64,000 nucleotides of DNA from JAGDMJ01 sp963809695. GTDB lineage: Bacteria; Bacteroidota; Ignavibacteria; UBA10030; UBA6906. The stretch covers positions 248,001 through 312,000 of the forward strand of contig CAWEKI010000010.1 of NCBI GenBank assembly GCA_963809695.1, in the 5' to 3' direction. Below are positions 16,025-26,037 of this stretch, piece by piece; the stretch's first letter is position 1, and the number at the start of each line of letters is the position of its first letter. A program made the position numbers and the translations under genes. The notes beneath the pieces were generated by a model. The model was given only the letters and a program-made list of their open reading frames with translations. It did no database searches and was not told the origin of the DNA.

Positions 16025-18715
16025 ATGGCTAGGAACCATTCTCTCGCTGCCTTCGTCGCACGCCTCTGTGGTTGTTCCCTCCTTATGGTCTACCTGGCTT
16101 TCGGCGGTACGACGGGAAAAATTGCCGGTACAGTCAATGACGGGCAAACCAAGGAACCCCTGGTGGGGGTCAACGTCACCGTTGTCAGCACTACCATGGG
16201 TGCATCATCCGACATAAATGGCGAATATTTTATTCTCAATATCCCCCCCGGAACATACTCGCTGAGGGCGTCCGCAGTGGGCTACACACCTGTCGTCGTG
16301 AACACCGTAAAGGTGACTGCCGATCAGACAACCCGCATCGAATTCAAGCTGCTTGCCACGTCGGTGGAGCTGAACGATGTGATCGTGACGGCCACCAGAC
16401 CCATCGTGCAGAAAGACCTGACGTCGACAGTGAGCTCGGTGACGAGTGAGCAAATTTCCAAGCTTCCGCTCGAGGATGTGGGGTCCGTTGTCAACCTGCA
16501 GGCCGGCGTGGTGGAAGGCCACTTCCGGGGAGGACGCTCGGATGAAGTGAAATACCTGGTTGATGGTGTCCCGGTTACCGACGTGTTCTCCGGCGGGTTT
16601 TCGCTGAACCCAGAGGTCAACAGCATCGAGGAAATCCAGGTCCTCAGCGGAACGTTCAACGCGGAGTACGGCGATGCGCTCTCGGGCGTGGTCAATCAAA
16701 TCACGAAGATCGCCGGTGAGAAATACACCGGAGAGATCTCGGGATATACGGGTGACTATGTCACCAATCGCACCGGCCTGTACACGGACATCAGCCATAT
16801 CTCACCGTCGGACCTCTACAATTTCCAGGGGAATGTCAGTGGTCCGATCCCGGTGCTCAACAATATCATGAGCTTCTTTGTGTCGGGGCGTTACTACTAT
16901 GACGCCGGGTATCTCTACGGGCAGAGGATTTTCAATCCTTCCGATTCATCGAATTTTTCAGCCAACGATCCCAGCAAGTGGTATGTCGGGGGGACCGGCG
17001 ACAGCGCGTACGTTCCGATGAACTACAACAAGCGGTACAGCCTTCAAGGGAAGCTGTCGTTCAAGGTGGGTAATTCCAAAGGTATCGTCCTTAATGCCCT
17101 GTATACGAACACCAAGTACCGCCAGTATGATCAATTGTTCAAGCTGAATCCTGATGGTGACTACACCTACTATCAGAAGGGCTTCATGGGCAGCGCCGCA
17201 TACACGCACGTTTTCAGCGATGCGGCATTTCTCGACGTGCTGGGTTCCGCATTCATCAGCGACTACAAGCAGTATGTCTATGCCAACCCGCTTGACTCTC
17301 GCTACGTGAATCCGCAACGTATGCAGGACGTTGGCGGCCCGGCATTCTATACGGGGGGAACGCAGAACTGGCATTTCTCCCACAAGACCAACTCGTATAC
17401 CGGCAAACTGGATCTCACCTCCCAGGTAACGCAGGTGCATCAGATCAAGGCCGGCGTTGAGTTTGATTACCACACGCTCAACTATGAGGATTACCAGATT
17501 CATGTGGATGCCTCGTCCGGGTTCAAGCCTGCACTGCCTGTCCCCGGGAGTTTCGATTACAACATCTACAAGAACCACCCGTATCAACTCGCAGCGTACA
17601 TTCAGGACAAGATCGAGCTTCCGTATCTTATTGTGAATGTGGGCGTGCGGTTCGATTATTTTCAGCCGGATGGCAGATACTTGTTGAATCCGGACAGCAT
17701 TGCGCTTCTGGACCAGTACGCACCTCCCTTCCCGCCGGAGTACTCGGCGAAAGCCTCGGTCAAGTCACAGGTCAGCCCGCGAATCGGCATCTCCTATCCG
17801 ATCAGCGACAAAGGCGCGGTGCATTTCTCGTACGGCCATTTCTTCCAGATTCCGGCGTTTGAATTCCTGTACAAGAACCCGAACTTCCGTATCCCCCTTA
17901 CTGGCACGTTTCCTGAATTCGTCGGGAATACCATCGGCAATGCCAACCTCCAACCGCAGCGAACCGTTATGTACGAACTCGGTCTCCAGCAGGAGATAGC
18001 TCCGAACCTCGGGATTACCGTGACCGGCTACTACAAGGATATCCGGAACCTCCTGGGATTGCAGCTGCACATCAAGAACGAATTCCGGAAATTTGGGGAG
18101 TACGTCAATCGTGACTACGGTGCAGTCCGGGGCATAACGCTCTCGCTGGACCGGCGGCTGGTCGAGGGATTTGGCGCGACACTGGATTATACATTTCAGA
18201 TTGCCAAAGGAGACGCTTCCGATCCGGAAGAAGACTTCAACAAGGCGCAGGCGAGCCCGCCGATCGAATCAAACAAACAGCTTGTGCCTCTAAGCTGGGA
18301 CCAGCGCCACTCCCTGAATATCACGGTGACCCTCGGTCATGCAGACAATCTTATCGGTAGCGCGATTGGCCGTTTTGGCTCGGGGCTCCCGTATACGCCG
18401 GCGCTGCAGAATCAACGCACTGGCCTGGAGAACAGTGACAACCGTCCGGCTTTCTACAACCTGGACCTGTATGTCACAAAGTACTTTAAGTTCGACTCTT
18501 TTGGGCTTTCGGTCTTCCTTAAAGTGTATAACGTCTTTGACACTGCCAATGAGATCGACGTGTTCAGCGATACCGGAAGGGCCGGATACACCCTGGAGCT
18601 GACACGGCCCCAGCAGGCACCGCGTGGCGTGAACACCCTTGCGGAGTTTTATTCCCGGCCTGATTTTTACTCCGCCCCCAGACAGATCCTGCTTGGAGCA
18701 GCACTGTCATTTTAG
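16025..18715 (+). CDS. TonB-dependent receptor with CarboxypepD-reg-like domain
   Basis: 896 aa. After an N-terminal hydrophobic segment, residues about 34-110 form a carboxypeptidase-regulatory-like beta-sandwich (GKIAGTVNDGQTKEPLVGVNV ... GEYFILNIPPGTYSL), then the plug domain (about 115-225; VIVTATRP, LVDGVPVTD, EIQVLSGTFNAEYGDALSG) and a 22-strand barrel ending in LGAALSF with a C-terminal Phe. It imports glycan fragments through the outer membrane with TonB/ExbBD energy, which are not encoded here. No SusD-like partner is present, so it is not a classical SusC. It lies 72 bp after the repeat gene, behind a hairpin. Confidence 0.9.
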   Translation: MARNHSLAAFVARLCGCSLLMVYLAFGGTTGKIAGTVNDGQTKEPLVGVNVTVVSTTMGASSDINGEYFILNIPPGTYSLRASAVGYTPVVVNTVKVTADQTTRIEFKLLATSVELNDVIVTATRPIVQKDLTSTVSSVTSEQISKLPLEDVGSVVNLQAGVVEGHFRGGRSDEVKYLVDGVPVTDVFSGGFSLNPEVNSIEEIQVLSGTFNAEYGDALSGVVNQITKIAGEKYTGEISGYTGDYVTNRTGLYTDISHISPSDLYNFQGNVSGPIPVLNNIMSFFVSGRYYYDAGYLYGQRIFNPSDSSNFSANDPSKWYVGGTGDSAYVPMNYNKRYSLQGKLSFKVGNSKGIVLNALYTNTKYRQYDQLFKLNPDGDYTYYQKGFMGSAAYTHVFSDAAFLDVLGSAFISDYKQYVYANPLDSRYVNPQRMQDVGGPAFYTGGTQNWHFSHKTNSYTGKLDLTSQVTQVHQIKAGVEFDYHTLNYEDYQIHVDASSGFKPALPVPGSFDYNIYKNHPYQLAAYIQDKIELPYLIVNVGVRFDYFQPDGRYLLNPDSIALLDQYAPPFPPEYSAKASVKSQVSPRIGISYPISDKGAVHFSYGHFFQIPAFEFLYKNPNFRIPLTGTFPEFVGNTIGNANLQPQRTVMYELGLQQEIAPNLGITVTGYYKDIRNLLGLQLHIKNEFRKFGEYVNRDYGAVRGITLSLDRRLVEGFGATLDYTFQIAKGDASDPEEDFNKAQASPPIESNKQLVPLSWDQRHSLNITVTLGHADNLIGSAIGRFGSGLPYTPALQNQRTGLENSDNRPAFYNLDLYVTKYFKFDSFGLSVFLKVYNVFDTANEIDVFSDTGRAGYTLELTRPQQAPRGVNTLAEFYSRPDFYSAPRQILLGAALSF

Positions 18716-18737
18716 TCTTCCTCAATGGAGGTTCGGA

Positions 18738-21700
18738 ATGTCTCGAGCGAATGTTCCTTGCAGGATGCTTTTGCTACTCCTGCTTGTGACCGGATGCATC
18801 GCGCAGTCCCACGCGCAACAGAGAATCGTTGACAAACACAAAGGGGACTACAACCAGACTCGCAGCGGTTTGATGGACGGGAACCTGGTTTCGACGGTCT
18901 ACTACAATTTCGGGGAAGTTGCCGATTGGCAAAACCAGCCGACACTGAGCGGCGTGTGGCCGAAGGGAACAAACCACACATACGTGGATGGCGTCGCAAT
19001 CATCGTGCAGGCAGAGACCAAGGATCCTGCGGGGCGGATCATCCACCCGCTCGAAACGAACTATTACGAGTATACGCGGCATGACAATGCGGGGATAACC
19101 TACGGATGGTGGCCGCTTCCCGGATACACAAGCAGGACATCGAAAACGCCTGCGCAGTCGACAGATCCCACCAGTTGGCCCGACAGCTGGCCTGACCGGC
19201 CTTCCGATTGGAACGGGGCATGGAACGGATTCTTTGGGAAGAATATTCTCAACGCCGACTTGGAATCCTTTTTCGTCTTCGATGACAATGAGGACCGTGA
19301 GTACATTCTCAAGAATGGCTTCTATCCTGACGCCGATGACCCGACACGGGGAGGCCTCGCCATGCAGGTCCGGGCCAGGGGCTTTCAGTGGTCGCAGGTG
19401 CTGGCCGAGGACGTGATCTTCTGGTATTACGAGATCACGAACATGGGCACCACGGACTATCCGAAAACCCTTTTCGCGCAATATGTGGACTGGGGCATCG
19501 GGGGCCATGACAATTCTTCAAACAACGCGGGGAGTTACAACAAGCAGCTGAACATTTCCTATTCATGGTCCACCGTGGCGTATGGGAGTCCCGGGCAGTG
19601 GAGCCCAGTGGGCTATTGCGGCTACGCCTTCCTGGAAAGCCCGGGCATTTCAGACGACCGGATTGACAACGATCTGGACGGGTTGACAGACGAACGCAGA
19701 GACAATGTGGCCAAAACGGTCATCACTGACCCCAACACCGATCCATTCCTCCGGGACGTGCAGACGGACACGGCGCGTTTCCGGAGTTTCTACGGCTACG
19801 GGTGGAAGCCGCACTGGGATGCCGATGAAAACTGCAACTGGCGCACGTTTACCGATCTGAATGGCAATGGGAAGTGGGACCAGGGGGAACCGCTCAACGA
19901 CGATGTCGGCTCCGACGGCCTCGGCCCGCTGGATGAAGGGTACTCCGGCCCAGATCCGGACGGGACAGAAGGAAACGGCAAGCCCGACCAGGGGGAGCCA
20001 AACTTCGGGCTGCTGGACAAGGACGAGTCCGATCAACTTGGCCTGACCGGGTTCCTTATCTCTGCGGTTCATACCTATGATCTGAACAACGATGAACGAA
20101 ACTGGACGGCGCTCTCCGCGCTTCCGGCCCCGCCCGAGCAGCAACCATCACTGATCGGGGTAAACCTTGCAAACCATTTTTCCTGCTACCTGTTCCATCT
20201 GAATGGAAGGAACACCTACACCGCAAGCACCGGGACGCTTCAGGAGACAGGTGAGACAGAGCGTTTCTCCATGGCCCTCATTTACGGTCTGAATGTGGAT
20301 GACCTCTTCAGGCGCAAGAGGACTGTTCAGCAGATCTATAATGCCAACTATCATTTCGCAAAGCCGCCGGACAAGCCTACCGTGAAAGCCGTCCCGGGCG
20401 ACGGACGGGTCACGCTCTACTGGGATAATCGGGCGGAGCTCACATTTGATGCCTTCTACCAGAAGTACAACTTCGAGGGGTACCGGATTTATCGAAGCAC
20501 CGAGCCGAACTTCATCGAGCCCAAGACCATCACGGATGCGTACGGGACCCCAACGTACCGCAATCCAATCGCGCAATTCGATCTGGCCGATGGCGTCAAG
20601 GGGCTGCATCCCATCGATGTGAACGGAGCAAAGTTCTACCTTGGCAATGACACCGGCCTCCGGCACGCGTTCATCGATTCGACCGTTCAGAACGGGCAAA
20701 CATACTACTATGCCGTTGTGGCGTATGACCAGGGATTCACCACCACAACCATAGAGGGTGAATTCATCGGTATTCCGCCGTCGGAGACAACGAGCATCAT
20801 CAAAGTGGACGCGAACGGGCAAGTGAAGACGGACATCAACACGGCCGTGGTAACGCCGCGGGCCCCCGCGGCCGGGTACATCAAGCCGGAGGAACATCTG
20901 GTCGCCGGCACTGGCCCGGGAACAGGCTCCGTGGCGATGACGATTCTCGATCCTACGCTCATCAAGGACAATCACCTCTATCGGTTGAGTTTTGTGGATT
21001 CAACGGCGTTCCACACGAACCCGAACCCGTCCTATCAAGTGATCGACCAGACCTCGGGGGATACCGTTGTGTACCTCACGAAGATCACCGGAAATCCGGA
21101 AGTGACGCCGGTGGTGCAGGGGTTCTCAATCACGGTGGAAAACGATCCTTTGGTCATTGTGGATCAATCGAAGACGGGATGGACAAAAGGCAGCAGCAAT
21201 AACTTTGTTGATGTCGGGTTTGATTCAAGGTACGTGAATGCCTACGCCGGGCGACGCGTGAATTATCCCGCAGACTTTGAGGTGACGTTCAAAGGCGCGG
21301 GGCAGGGTGACACTTCGTTCCCCGCCCTTAATGGAGCGGCCCGGATTCCTTCAGACATCTCCGTTCGGAATGTTACTGAGAATATCGACCACTGGCAGTT
21401 CATATTCAGGGACAACAACAGCAATCAGCTGTTCGATGCAGGGGATGCCATATTCATGGTATCGGGAGATTCAGCGGGAAAGCCGGCTCCGGCCTTTCTA
21501 AGATGTCGCATCTCGTGGTCAATGACGCTGGTGAAGGACACGCTCCTTGCCGATTCGCTGCAACGTCTGCCCCAAACCGGCGATGTCTACCATATTGCCA
21601 CCAGGAGACCTTTCCGGACTGGAGAATATTACGATTTCCAGACGAAAGGGGAAGGATATAGCAAGGAGCAGGCAACCGCTCAACTGCAGGATATTGCCGT

Positions 21701-21995
21701 GGTGCCCAATCCCTACGTGGGTGCGGCATCCTGGGAACCGGCGACAACCAGTGTTGGTCGAGGACCGAGGTTGATTTATTTCATTCATCTGCCGCGAGTC
21801 TGTACGATCCGCATTTACACCATCAGCGGCCATTTGGTCCAAACGATACAACATGACAGCTCCATCGACAATGGGCAGGAGGCGTGGAATCTCGTGTCGA
21901 GGGATGGCATGGATATCTCGTATGGTATCTACATCTTCCACGTGGATGCCGGCGAACTGGGTACGCGCATTGACCGCTTTGCGATAGTGAAATAA
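18738..21995 (+). CDS. Large secreted protein with Ca-binding-like Asp loops and T9SS-like tail
   Basis: 1085 aa from ATG 18738, chosen because GGAGG (18726-18730) precedes it and the frame then begins with a signal peptide (MSRANVPCRMLLLLLLVTGC); the Cys might make it a lipoprotein. The upstream open frame overlaps the receptor gene and is rejected. At about 370-420 there are Asp/Asn/Gly-rich loops (DLNGNGKWDQGEP, GNGKPDQGEP) like EF-hand or thrombospondin type 3 calcium loops. A fibronectin-III-like module sits near 545-680 (KPTVKAVPGDGRVTLYWD). The end has VVPNPYVGAASW ... IRIYTISGHLV ... YGIYIFHVDAG, a T9SS-type tail. Such proteins regularly follow TonB receptors in this phylum; function unknown, presumably glycan binding at the surface. 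Confidence 0.8.
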   Translation: MSRANVPCRMLLLLLLVTGCIAQSHAQQRIVDKHKGDYNQTRSGLMDGNLVSTVYYNFGEVADWQNQPTLSGVWPKGTNHTYVDGVAIIVQAETKDPAGRIIHPLETNYYEYTRHDNAGITYGWWPLPGYTSRTSKTPAQSTDPTSWPDSWPDRPSDWNGAWNGFFGKNILNADLESFFVFDDNEDREYILKNGFYPDADDPTRGGLAMQVRARGFQWSQVLAEDVIFWYYEITNMGTTDYPKTLFAQYVDWGIGGHDNSSNNAGSYNKQLNISYSWSTVAYGSPGQWSPVGYCGYAFLESPGISDDRIDNDLDGLTDERRDNVAKTVITDPNTDPFLRDVQTDTARFRSFYGYGWKPHWDADENCNWRTFTDLNGNGKWDQGEPLNDDVGSDGLGPLDEGYSGPDPDGTEGNGKPDQGEPNFGLLDKDESDQLGLTGFLISAVHTYDLNNDERNWTALSALPAPPEQQPSLIGVNLANHFSCYLFHLNGRNTYTASTGTLQETGETERFSMALIYGLNVDDLFRRKRTVQQIYNANYHFAKPPDKPTVKAVPGDGRVTLYWDNRAELTFDAFYQKYNFEGYRIYRSTEPNFIEPKTITDAYGTPTYRNPIAQFDLADGVKGLHPIDVNGAKFYLGNDTGLRHAFIDSTVQNGQTYYYAVVAYDQGFTTTTIEGEFIGIPPSETTSIIKVDANGQVKTDINTAVVTPRAPAAGYIKPEEHLVAGTGPGTGSVAMTILDPTLIKDNHLYRLSFVDSTAFHTNPNPSYQVIDQTSGDTVVYLTKITGNPEVTPVVQGFSITVENDPLVIVDQSKTGWTKGSSNNFVDVGFDSRYVNAYAGRRVNYPADFEVTFKGAGQGDTSFPALNGAARIPSDISVRNVTENIDHWQFIFRDNNSNQLFDAGDAIFMVSGDSAGKPAPAFLRCRISWSMTLVKDTLLADSLQRLPQTGDVYHIATRRPFRTGEYYDFQTKGEGYSKEQATAQLQDIAVVPNPYVGAASWEPATTSVGRGPRLIYFIHLPRVCTIRIYTISGHLVQTIQHDSSIDNGQEAWNLVSRDGMDISYGIYIFHVDAGELGTRIDRFAIVK

Positions 21996-22027
21996 AGGCG
22001 CGTTGATAATATTCGGAGTGCTCTCTT

Positions 22028-23059
22028 ATGAAAACGCGTGTAGCAGTCGTCCTGATTGCGTTGGTTTACATCGCCGTGACCGGCTACGGCCAGGCAAACG
22101 ACGTGGCGAAAACGGGTACCGTGGCAGCGCCGTTCCTGGAAATTCCTGTCGGTGCTCCAGCCATCGCCATGGGGGGTGCATTTGTCAGCCTGGCCACCGA
22201 CGCGACAGCATTGTACTGGAATCCCGCGGGTGCCGCAAACCTGACGATGAACCAGGTGGTTGCCCAGCACACTTCCTGGATCGCAGAGACGAAGTTCGAC
22301 TATGCGGCCCTGGTCCTTCCGTTGGGCTCGTTTGGAACGCTGGGATTCAGCTTCACGTCGCTCTCCATGAGCGACATGAAGGTACGAACCGTAGAATTGC
22401 CGGAGGGGACCGGAGAGTATTTCAGCGCGGGAGATCTCGCCGCCGGCATTTCATACGCGCGGCAGCTCAGCGACCGGTTTGCGATCGGATTCACGGCAAA
22501 GTACATCCAGGAAACCATCTGGCATGAGAGTGCCAACGCCATCGCCATTGATGCCGGGACCACGTTCAGGACTGACCTGCTGGGTGGACTGACAATCGGT
22601 GCCGCGCTCTTGAATTTCGGTACGACCATGCAAATGTCCGGGCGCGACACCCGTCAATTTATCCGAGTGGATCCTACGAAGCAGGGATCGAATTCTCAGA
22701 TCCCCACGAACGTCGAGTTGGATTCCTGGGACCTTCCATTGCTGATCCAATTCGGAATTTCCACCAGTCCTGTGAAGAACGACACGTATCGGTGGACCCT
22801 TTCGGTGGACGCGCTCCATCCGAGCGACGACTATGAAAGCGTCAATGTCGGGACAGAATTTGCCTACCAGGAATTCCTTTTCCTCCGGGGAGGGTTCAAT
22901 TCCCTGTTTCTGGATACAAAGGAAGGAGGCCTTTCACTCGGTATAGGTGTCTCATCAACACCACTGTTCGAGGGTGTTCAGGTACACTTTGATTACGCTT
23001 ACAGGGATATGGGGAGATTGGAGAACATCCAGGTGCTGTCGCTGAGTGTTCTGTTCTAG
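22028..23059 (+). CDS. PorV/PorQ-family outer membrane protein
   Basis: 343 aa with signal peptide (MKTRVAVVLIALVYIAVTGYG, Gln next). The hallmark N-terminal strand pattern FLEIPVGAPAIAMGGAFVS ... ATALYWNPAGAANL identifies the PorV/PorQ family (FadL-like 14-strand barrels). PorV proteins shuttle T9SS cargo to the attachment complex. This copy is 32 bp after the secreted-protein gene, so it may be a locus-specific shuttle for the cargo made here; that is inference. The C-terminus ends in alternating beta strands (IQVLSLSVLF). Confidence 0.88.
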   Translation: MKTRVAVVLIALVYIAVTGYGQANDVAKTGTVAAPFLEIPVGAPAIAMGGAFVSLATDATALYWNPAGAANLTMNQVVAQHTSWIAETKFDYAALVLPLGSFGTLGFSFTSLSMSDMKVRTVELPEGTGEYFSAGDLAAGISYARQLSDRFAIGFTAKYIQETIWHESANAIAIDAGTTFRTDLLGGLTIGAALLNFGTTMQMSGRDTRQFIRVDPTKQGSNSQIPTNVELDSWDLPLLIQFGISTSPVKNDTYRWTLSVDALHPSDDYESVNVGTEFAYQEFLFLRGGFNSLFLDTKEGGLSLGIGVSSTPLFEGVQVHFDYAYRDMGRLENIQVLSLSVLF

Positions 23060-23098
23060 GACAATATCAGACATCTGATCTCGCCAGGGGATCCCCAC

Positions 23099-24691
23099 AT
23101 GTACTCATCAAGTTGGACCACCCTTGTTTTGGCACCCGCTGCGTTGGCGTTCGTTGGGGGAATGGCGGTAGGACAGGAGAAAGCACCGACATATACCATC
23201 GACGACCCGAAGAGCAAGCACGCTGTTGTGGCGCGTATTGGCCCGTGGAAGATCACGGCCGAGGAGTTTCGCCTCAGCTATGAATTTGGGCCGGCCTTCG
23301 CCAGGCGCTCAAATGATGCCAAGCACCACTACCTTGGCTACATGATCAACGAAAAGTTGCTGGCGCTGGATGCTTCTACGCGAGAACATGAAATCCTCCC
23401 TCTTGTCGCGCCTGCGCTCTCAGAAATCGAAGGAGATCTTGCCACCGAGGAACTCTACAAGGACGACGTACAAAGCAAGGTGAAGGTCAGCGGGGCTGAG
23501 ATTGCGGCAGGAATTGAGCAATCGAAGCGCCAAATGACCCTCCAGTGGATCTTTGCACCTAGGCAACTGGAGATTGAGCGATGGGCGGGGATGCTTCGCT
23601 TGGGCGCGTCATTCGATTCGCTCTACCGCCTCCAGGGGCCGGATTCCCTGCTTGCTTCCAACCGAACGCTGGAAGCCACACTCTTCAATATCCGGACCAG
23701 GAACCCGGAAATTGCCTCAGTTGCCGACACGCTGAAACCCGGATATCCCTCGGTCGCCATAAAAGGGACTGATGGTTGGTACATTCTCCGGCTAGCCTAT
23801 GGGTCCCGCGATGCGGTCACAACACAATCGGAGGAGACGAAGCTTCACGAGGACGTCCATCGCGCCCTCCTCCAGCAGAAATCCGACAGCGTCTCAAAGC
23901 TCTACGTCAACGCCCTGATGACCAAGCATCATCCGGTCATTGTCCCGCAGACACTTGACCTGCTGAGTTCTTATTTGGCGCTGAAATTCCTTGATTCGGC
24001 AGATGCTCATGCGTGGGGGATGGTATCTGCTGTAGGGGGGAGGAATGACCCGTCATTGTTCGAGGACATCGACAAGCAGGGAAGGAGGCCTCTTGTGACG
24101 CTCTCCGGAGGAGTCAAGATACCCCTCCAGCAGTTCCTGACATGGTACAGGAACCGGGAGACCCTGATAAAACTAGTTACATCGTCCAAGCAGGCTTACC
24201 TTTTCTCCCTTGAGCAGATGATCTGGCAGATGGTTCGGGACCACATCCTGGTGGAGCGAGCGATGAAGAGGAATCTTCAGGCTCGCGAAACGGTGCGCAC
24301 GCAGAAACGGTGGTGGAAAGAAAAGCTGCTATATGAAGCGGAAAAAAGATCAATGGCCGACTCCATTTCCTTTGATGATAACCTATTGCAGGCATTCTTT
24401 GAAGCAAATAGTAGGCGTTACAAGAATGCGCAGGGAGCCCCGATGTCGTATCTCGTTGCCAGGGAGGATGTCTTGCGTGACTACTACGAATTTGAGCTCA
24501 CGAAGCGGATCCTGCATCGGATCAATGCCTTGAAGATGAAATATCAGGTTAACATCGATGAAAGCGTGCTGGGCCGGATTCCCGTTGAAGGGGATTCCCG
24601 CGGGATAAACCTTTATGCGGTCAAAAAAGGGGGAATCTTCCCGCGTCCCGCCTTTCCGACAATTGACATGATGTGGCAGACGTGGAACTAG
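23099..24691 (+). CDS. SurA/PpiC-like peptidyl-prolyl isomerase family protein
   Basis: 530 aa with a signal peptide (WTTLVLAPAALAFVGGMAVG). The segment VARIGPWKITAEEFRLSYEFG followed by YLGYMINEKLLALDA (about 41-95) is the usual start of SurA-like N-domains. A divergent parvulin-like domain spans about 140-240 (LQWIFAPRQ ... LGASFDSLYR ... LKPGYPSVAIKGTDGWYILRL). The remaining half is helical and resembles no known enzyme. It would act as a periplasmic chaperone for outer membrane or secreted proteins. Its place next to the PorV-type gene and upstream of the transporter genes suggests service to this locus. Confidence 0.72.
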   Translation: MYSSSWTTLVLAPAALAFVGGMAVGQEKAPTYTIDDPKSKHAVVARIGPWKITAEEFRLSYEFGPAFARRSNDAKHHYLGYMINEKLLALDASTREHEILPLVAPALSEIEGDLATEELYKDDVQSKVKVSGAEIAAGIEQSKRQMTLQWIFAPRQLEIERWAGMLRLGASFDSLYRLQGPDSLLASNRTLEATLFNIRTRNPEIASVADTLKPGYPSVAIKGTDGWYILRLAYGSRDAVTTQSEETKLHEDVHRALLQQKSDSVSKLYVNALMTKHHPVIVPQTLDLLSSYLALKFLDSADAHAWGMVSAVGGRNDPSLFEDIDKQGRRPLVTLSGGVKIPLQQFLTWYRNRETLIKLVTSSKQAYLFSLEQMIWQMVRDHILVERAMKRNLQARETVRTQKRWWKEKLLYEAEKRSMADSISFDDNLLQAFFEANSRRYKNAQGAPMSYLVAREDVLRDYYEFELTKRILHRINALKMKYQVNIDESVLGRIPVEGDSRGINLYAVKKGGIFPRPAFPTIDMMWQTWN

Positions 24692-24735
24692 TGCCGTTTC
24701 GACGCAACAACTCAATCGATTTCTAATGGTCACTT

Positions 24736-26037
24736 GTGAACAGGTACCTGGCTTTCATCTTGATCCCCACGTTCTTTCTCTTCGGTTGTTCACGTAGAGA
24801 TGGATCCTCTCAGGCAGATACGGGAGGCATCGAGCTTACCTATTGGCCTGCTCCGAACGTGCAGGAATTTGAAGTTGCGGATAGCATTGTGACACAATGG
24901 AACCGGATGCATCCCGGCATCCATGTGAAAATGCAAGCGATTCCTGTCAGCCAGTCGACCGAAGAAGTGTTGCTGGCTGCCATTGCAGGGGGGACGACCC
25001 CCGATGTCTGCTCCAACATCTGGCCAGGGGCATTGCACGACTACACGCAGGCGGGTGGGCTGGTCCCGTTGGACGGCTATGCGGACTTTGACTCGGTAAT
25101 GCAGGCGAGGACACCCACGTCGTTGGTGGAAGCCACACGATCGCCGGATGGGCACTTCTATCAGGTCCCATGGAAGACCAATCCGGTGATGATGTTCTAC
25201 AATATTGACATCTTCAAAAAAGCCGGGGTAGACCACGCGCCAGGGACTTACAGCGAATACCTGGAGGCAGGGGAAAAGATTTCCAGGGCCTTCAATTCCA
25301 GCGGGCAAATCGACGTCTGGATGGGAGAACGTGACATTCGACCGATCTGGTGGCAACGCCTGTTCGATTTCTATCCGTTCTACATCGCGGCTTCAGGGGG
25401 CCTTACGCTTTTCTCGAACGGCGAGCCGGCATTCCAGAATATCTATGCACAAGAAGTGTTCAAATTCTTTCAGACCTGCTATGCAAAGCGCTACTTTCCA
25501 CGCACGTTCTTTCAGGGGGGAGATCCTTTCGATATTGGCAAGAAGGCGACCCATTTTTCGGGTCCCTGGCAGGTCTCCCACATGGAGAAGTTCGCTCCCG
25601 GCATACACTACGGGATAGCTCCGCTTCCTGTGCCGGATGACCACGTGGGTCCAATCTATACGTACGGAGATTTCAAGAACATCTCGATTTTCAGCAACAC
25701 CAAACATCCGAAAGAAGCCTGGGAGTTCGTGAAGTTCCTGGTCACGGCTGATCATGACCGGCTTTTGCTCAAGCTGGCCAGCCAGATTCCGATCAGGGGA
25801 GATCTTCTGACAAATCCCCTCTTTGCGGATTACTTCCGGGAAAACCCCAACATGGTGAAGTTCGCGGAGCAAGCACCGTACACCCGCGGGATGGATCCGG
25901 TTCCCGATCTAAAAGAGATATTTGATGCATTGGCCCAGGCTTATGAGGCTTGTGCGGTGTACGGTAGAATTACGCCTGCGCAGGCAGTAGAGCAGGCCGC
26001 CCGGCGTACGCAGGCCATCGTGGAGTGGAATAAATGA
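24736..26037 (+). CDS. ABC sugar-binding lipoprotein (family 1)
   Basis: 433 aa, GTG start. The N-terminus MNRYLAFILIPTFFLFGC is a lipoprotein signal with lipobox LFGC. The body shows the family-1 solute-binding pattern: LTYWPAPNVQEFEVADSIV, NRMHPGIHVKMQAIP, AAIAGGTTPDVCSN, YQVPWKTNPVMMFYNIDIFKKAG and late FSNTKHPKEAWEFVKFL. It captures sugars or oligosaccharides for the permeases that follow (overlap ATGA). An ATPase gene is absent, as in systems that share one MsmK/UgpC-type ATPase. Confidence 0.92.
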   Translation: MNRYLAFILIPTFFLFGCSRRDGSSQADTGGIELTYWPAPNVQEFEVADSIVTQWNRMHPGIHVKMQAIPVSQSTEEVLLAAIAGGTTPDVCSNIWPGALHDYTQAGGLVPLDGYADFDSVMQARTPTSLVEATRSPDGHFYQVPWKTNPVMMFYNIDIFKKAGVDHAPGTYSEYLEAGEKISRAFNSSGQIDVWMGERDIRPIWWQRLFDFYPFYIAASGGLTLFSNGEPAFQNIYAQEVFKFFQTCYAKRYFPRTFFQGGDPFDIGKKATHFSGPWQVSHMEKFAPGIHYGIAPLPVPDDHVGPIYTYGDFKNISIFSNTKHPKEAWEFVKFLVTADHDRLLLKLASQIPIRGDLLTNPLFADYFRENPNMVKFAEQAPYTRGMDPVPDLKEIFDALAQAYEACAVYGRITPAQAVEQAARRTQAIVEWNK

